From: [Actinomadura] parvosata subsp. kistnae
GTDB lineage: Bacteria; Actinomycetota; Actinomycetes; Streptosporangiales; Streptosporangiaceae
Assembly (NCBI RefSeq): GCF_900323885.1
Contig: NZ_OOHJ01000030.1
Span: forward strand, 62,001 to 126,000
DNA: 64,000 nucleotides
Reading direction: 5' to 3'
The number at the start of each line of letters is the position of its first letter. Position 1 is the stretch's first letter. Position numbers and translations under genes: made by a program. Shown here one piece after another: positions 61,348-64,000 of this stretch. The notes beneath the pieces are model-generated. The model did no database searches, was not told the DNA's origin, and saw only the letters and a list, made by a program, of their open reading frames with translations.

Positions 61348-62057
61348 GCGTCCTGCTGTGGGTGGTGCTCCCGTACGTGGCGCTGACCGTGTTCGTGCTC
61401 GGCCACGTCTGGCGCTACCGCTACGACAAGTTCGGCTGGACCACCCGCTCATCCCAGATGTACGAATCGCGGCTGCTGCGCGTCGGCAGCCCGCTGTTCC
61501 ACTTCGGCATCCTCGTCGTGGCCCTCGGCCACGTCGGCGGCCTGGTCATCCCCAAGAGCTGGACCGAAGCCCTCGGGATCAGCCAGGAGCTCTACCACCT
61601 GTCCGCGGTCGTGCTCGGCACCATCGCGGGCGTCGCCACGGTGGGCGGCCTGGCCATCCTCATCTACCGCCGCCGCACCGTCGGCCCCGTCTTCACCGCC
61701 ACCACCCGCAACGACAAGCTGATGTACGCGGTCCTGGCCCTCACCATCGCCCTCGGCCTGGCCGCCACCGTCCTGGCCAACATCACCGGAGGCGGCTACG
61801 ACTACCGCACCACCGTCTCACCCTGGTTCCGGTCGATCTTTTTCTTCCAGCCGGAACCCATGCTGATGGCGGGCGCGCCGCCGCTGTTCCAGCTGCACGC
61901 ACTCAGTGCGCTGGTGCTGTTCGCGATCTGGCCGTTCACCCGGCTGGTGCACATGCTCACCGCACCTGTCGGATATCTCACGCGGCCGTACATCGTCTAC
62001 CGCAGCAGGGACGAGGGCCGCCCCGCCACAAGGCGCGGCTGGGAGCCGTCCCGCTGA
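61344..62057 (+). CDS. narI: nitrate reductase gamma subunit (cytochrome b)
   Basis: The 237-aa protein has five membrane helices. Haem-ligand His residues lie in GHVWRYRYDKFGWTTRSSQMYESRLLRVGSPLFHFGI and in FQLHALSALVLFAIWPFTRLVHML, as expected for NarI. It passes quinol electrons to NarH. It is intact, although the catalytic partners upstream are frameshifted. Confidence 0.93.
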   Translation: MSVLLWVVLPYVALTVFVLGHVWRYRYDKFGWTTRSSQMYESRLLRVGSPLFHFGILVVALGHVGGLVIPKSWTEALGISQELYHLSAVVLGTIAGVATVGGLAILIYRRRTVGPVFTATTRNDKLMYAVLALTIALGLAATVLANITGGGYDYRTTVSPWFRSIFFFQPEPMLMAGAPPLFQLHALSALVLFAIWPFTRLVHMLTAPVGYLTRPYIVYRSRDEGRPATRRGWEPSR

Positions 62058-62095
62058 CACTTTTGGTCCCATCTGTCCCAAGGTCCTCACCGATT

Positions 62096-62110
62096 GGGCC
62101 GAAAGTCCCT
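62096..62110. promoter_or_regulatory. DosR/DevR-type box before the hibernation factor
   Basis: GGGCCGAAAGTCCCT, preceded by TT, fits the DevR consensus and lies 66 bp before the start at 62176. A second imperfect copy, TGTCCCAAGGTCCTC, starts at 62074. Confidence 0.65.
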
Positions 62111-62175
62111 GGCAGCAGGGTCCGTGCTGGTCAGAGGGTGGAGGCATCAGCAACGGATGCGAAGAAGGTGCTCGC

Positions 62176-62928
62176 ATGAGGCACAGGCCCATCGCTCTCG
62201 ATCCCGCCGACGTTCACGTCAAGGTCCGTGGCGGGATCAACGCCGCCGACGTCCTGCAGGCCAGGCAGACCATGGCGGAGCTGGCCAGGCTGGCGCACGA
62301 ACCGGTGCTGGACGCGAAGATCACGCTCGCCACCACGCCTGGGCTCGCGGCGCGGCGGTGGACGGCGCAGGCCGTGCTGAACGTCCAGGGACGGCTCATC
62401 AGAGCCCAGGCCAGCGCCGTCTCCACGCGGGCGGCCATCCACGGGCTCCGCGACCGGCTGCGGATGCGGCTGCTGGAGAGCACCCGGGGCTGGAAGAACC
62501 AGCGGGGACACCATCACCGGCAGCGCCAGGCCGACAGCACCAGCGACGAGCCCCGGGTCGTGCGGCGGCTCGCGGCGGACCGCACAGTGCCCGACGAGGC
62601 GGTCGTCGACATGGAGCGGCTCGGTTACGACTTCCTGTTGTTCGTCGAGGAGATGACGGGTCAGGACAGCGTCGTCTATCGCACCGACGGCGGCTACCGG
62701 CTCGCCCAGCTCGCGCCCGCGCCGGACCTGCCGGCGCCGACCTGCGCGGCGATCTCCATCAGCCCGTCTCCCGCCGCCCAGCTCACCCTGGACGAAGCCG
62801 TCGAGCGACTGGAGCTGACCGAATGGCCGTTCGTCTTCTTCGCCGACACCGCCACCGGCGAGGGCCGCCTCGTCTACCGGCGTGACGACGGTAACTACGG
62901 CCTGCTCAGCACCGTCCACGGCGCCTGA
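62176..62928 (+). CDS. long-type ribosome hibernation promoting factor (S30AE/HPF-like)
   Basis: The 250-aa protein has an N-terminal S30AE-like domain (DVHVKVRGGINAADVLQARQTMAEL... VLDAKITLATTPGLAARRWTAQAVLNVQGRLIRAQ) followed by a linker and a tandem C-terminal part (DYDFLLFVEEMTGQDSVVYRTDGGYRL-like and then FVFFADTATGEGRLVYRRDDGNYGL). The repeated F(L/V)FF...VYRxDGxY unit is the dimerisation domain, present in two copies. Such long forms dimerise and store 70S ribosomes. A gene of this type is in the M. tuberculosis DosR regulon. A DosR-like box precedes it. Confidence 0.85.
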   Translation: MRHRPIALDPADVHVKVRGGINAADVLQARQTMAELARLAHEPVLDAKITLATTPGLAARRWTAQAVLNVQGRLIRAQASAVSTRAAIHGLRDRLRMRLLESTRGWKNQRGHHHRQRQADSTSDEPRVVRRLAADRTVPDEAVVDMERLGYDFLLFVEEMTGQDSVVYRTDGGYRLAQLAPAPDLPAPTCAAISISPSPAAQLTLDEAVERLELTEWPFVFFADTATGEGRLVYRRDDGNYGLLSTVHGA

Positions 62929-62959
62929 CACCCCTTCGGGCCGCGGTCGTCCAGCATCA

Positions 62960-63853
62960 TCAGTCAACGGAGACGTGCTGGGAGGCCAAGGCCCGCACCG
63001 CGGTCAAGGTCAGCACGACCGCCAGCGCGGCAGTGAGAGCGAGCAGGCCCAGACCGAGCCCGTACGAGCCGAGCCTGCCGTAGATGAACCCCATGACCAG
63101 CGGCGGCACGAACCCGCCCAGCCCGCCGGCCGCACCGACCAGCCCGGTGACCGAGCCCACCTTGTCGGCCGGGGCGACTAGGGCGACGAGCGCGAACGTG
63201 GCGCCGCTGCCCGCGCCGAGCGCCGCCGCCATGGACAGAAACGCCACCGTGCCGACCGGCATCAGGACGGGCGTCAGCGCCTGGACCGCCGCCATGACGG
63301 CGACCACGACGAACACCCCGGCCAGCACCCGCACCGGACCGACCCGGTCTGACAGCCACCCTCCCAGCGGCCGCATCAGCACCGCCAGCACCACGAACCC
63401 GGCCATCCGGTAGGCGGCGTCCGCCTGCTCCAAGCCGTACCCGGTCTGCAAGTAGGCCGGCAGGTAGACGGAGAAGGCAACGTAGCCGCCGAAGGCGACG
63501 GCGTACAGCAGGCACGCCTGCCACGTGATCGGCAACCTCACCGTGGCCGCCAGCCGCGCGATCAGTGATCGTTCCGCCACACTCCGCCCAGGCGCATCAC
63601 GCAGAACCAGCCACGAGACGATCGCGTAGAGCGCCAGCGCGATCGCCGTGATGACGAACGGGGTGGCCGGGCCACCGCTCTCGACCAGCCCGACTGTAGT
63701 TAGCGCGCTGATGGCGGTGCCTCCCATGCCCGCGCCGAAGATCCCCACCGCCAACCCACGCCGGTGCGACGCGAAAACGGGCACCCTCACCGTCTCGGAT
63801 ACCCAGGCCGACGCGTACACCAACATGACAGGGCGTCGGGGCCTCGGCGGCAC
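62960..63853 (-). pseudogene. narK: NarK-type nitrate/nitrite MFS transporter, 5'-truncated
   Basis: From about residue 30 (SHRRGLAVGIFGAGMGGTAISALT) the 297-aa frame follows NarK, with RPLGGWLSDRVGPVRVLAGVFVVV after the central loop and GAGSGATFALVALVAPADKVGSVTGLVGAAGGLGGFVPP near the end. A full NarK has about 420 residues; the first 120-130, including the first helices, are missing. The sequence before residue 30 is unrelated, so the gene was cut near 63790. It ends convergent to the hibernation factor gene. Whether it ever starts within this frame is doubtful. Confidence 0.78.
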
Positions 63854-63953
63854 AGGTGCGCTGTTTGCCGCCTTCGGCCGCTGGAACTGGCTCGACTGGC
63901 ACGGCCGCGACCAGCAGGAACTGCGTTTCCACGAGCCGCAGACGGTGAACTGA
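63785..63953 (+). pseudogene. C-terminal fragment of an unidentified protein
   Basis: The plus strand encodes RRGLGGTGALFAAFGRWNWLDW and ends with a TGA at 63951-63953. Its composition (Trp/Gly-rich with good codon use) looks coded, and it begins where NarK homology on the other strand ends, so it is probably the tail of a gene joined here by rearrangement. I do not recognise it. Confidence 0.35.
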
Positions 63954-64000
63954 CCGGCAGCCAGCGGGCGAACGGGAGGTTGGACCAGTCCAGACCATGT

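Overview
The window is high-GC actinobacterial DNA. Gene style, codon use and the nearest recognisable families suggest a Streptosporangiales-type filamentous actinomycete (Nonomuraea/Streptosporangium-like); this is an inference, since no 16S or other marker gene is present. There are two functional blocks with a mobile-DNA zone between them.

Left block, about 2.5-27.4 kb: a copper/redox stress region. It holds a GH25 muramidase, a broken AraC/MFS pair, a CPVCNK membrane protein divergent from a universal stress protein, and a cupredoxin-P1B-ATPase-YHS fusion. It also holds a CelD-type acyltransferase with a DegT aminotransferase, a three-gene membrane operon (ICMT-like methyltransferase, CCxHH membrane protein, anchored extracytoplasmic protein), a CapK/PaaK-like adenylating enzyme, a BlaI-type repressor with an M56 metallopeptidase, a second P1B ATPase with an unusual CPD motif, a small His/Met membrane protein, a Met-rich multicopper oxidase, and an FtsX/MacB-type ABC system whose ATPase carries a C-terminal YHS domain. 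Short dyads of the form CTAC-N8-GTAG (or N11) lie beside several gene starts and beside blaI, suggesting one BlaI regulon. DosR-like boxes occur at 7440 and 15099.

Mobile zone, about 27.4-40.1 kb (plus an IS3 fragment and an ISL3 element at 1-2.5 kb): an IS5 remnant, an intact IS630 and an intact IS1182 lie end to end. An IS3 element follows that is split by a 3.4-kb serine-recombinase transposon (DUF5372, HTH, small ORF, recombinase). Then come a tyrosine integrase with an AlpA-like excisionase and, at 40.04 kb, the 3' fragment of a tRNA-Lys gene that looks like a used attachment site. Truncated genes mark the rearrangement joints.

Right block, about 40.2-64 kb: a dormancy/hypoxia island like the DevR/DosR (OsdR) regulons of mycobacteria and Streptomyces coelicolor. 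It has a DevS-like GAF-GAF histidine kinase, a DevR regulator identical to M. tuberculosis DevR at the key residues, three proteins with CBS or DUF6544-like folds, two tandem-Usp proteins, a complete arginine deiminase operon (arcD-arcA-arcB-arcC), pyruvate formate-lyase and its activase, a deleted acetate kinase remnant, narGHJI, a long ribosome-hibernation factor and a truncated NarK. DosR-like boxes precede many of these units. Together they would supply ATP (ADI, PFL), nitrate respiration and ribosome storage under low oxygen. However, narG and narH are frameshifted, narK is truncated and ackA is almost gone, so the nitrate and acetate branches appear to be decaying, or the assembly has indel errors.

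The least familiar material is the copper block: YHS domains fused to two unrelated ATPases, an apparent BlaI/M56-controlled copper regulon, and overlap of that regulon with DosR-type control.
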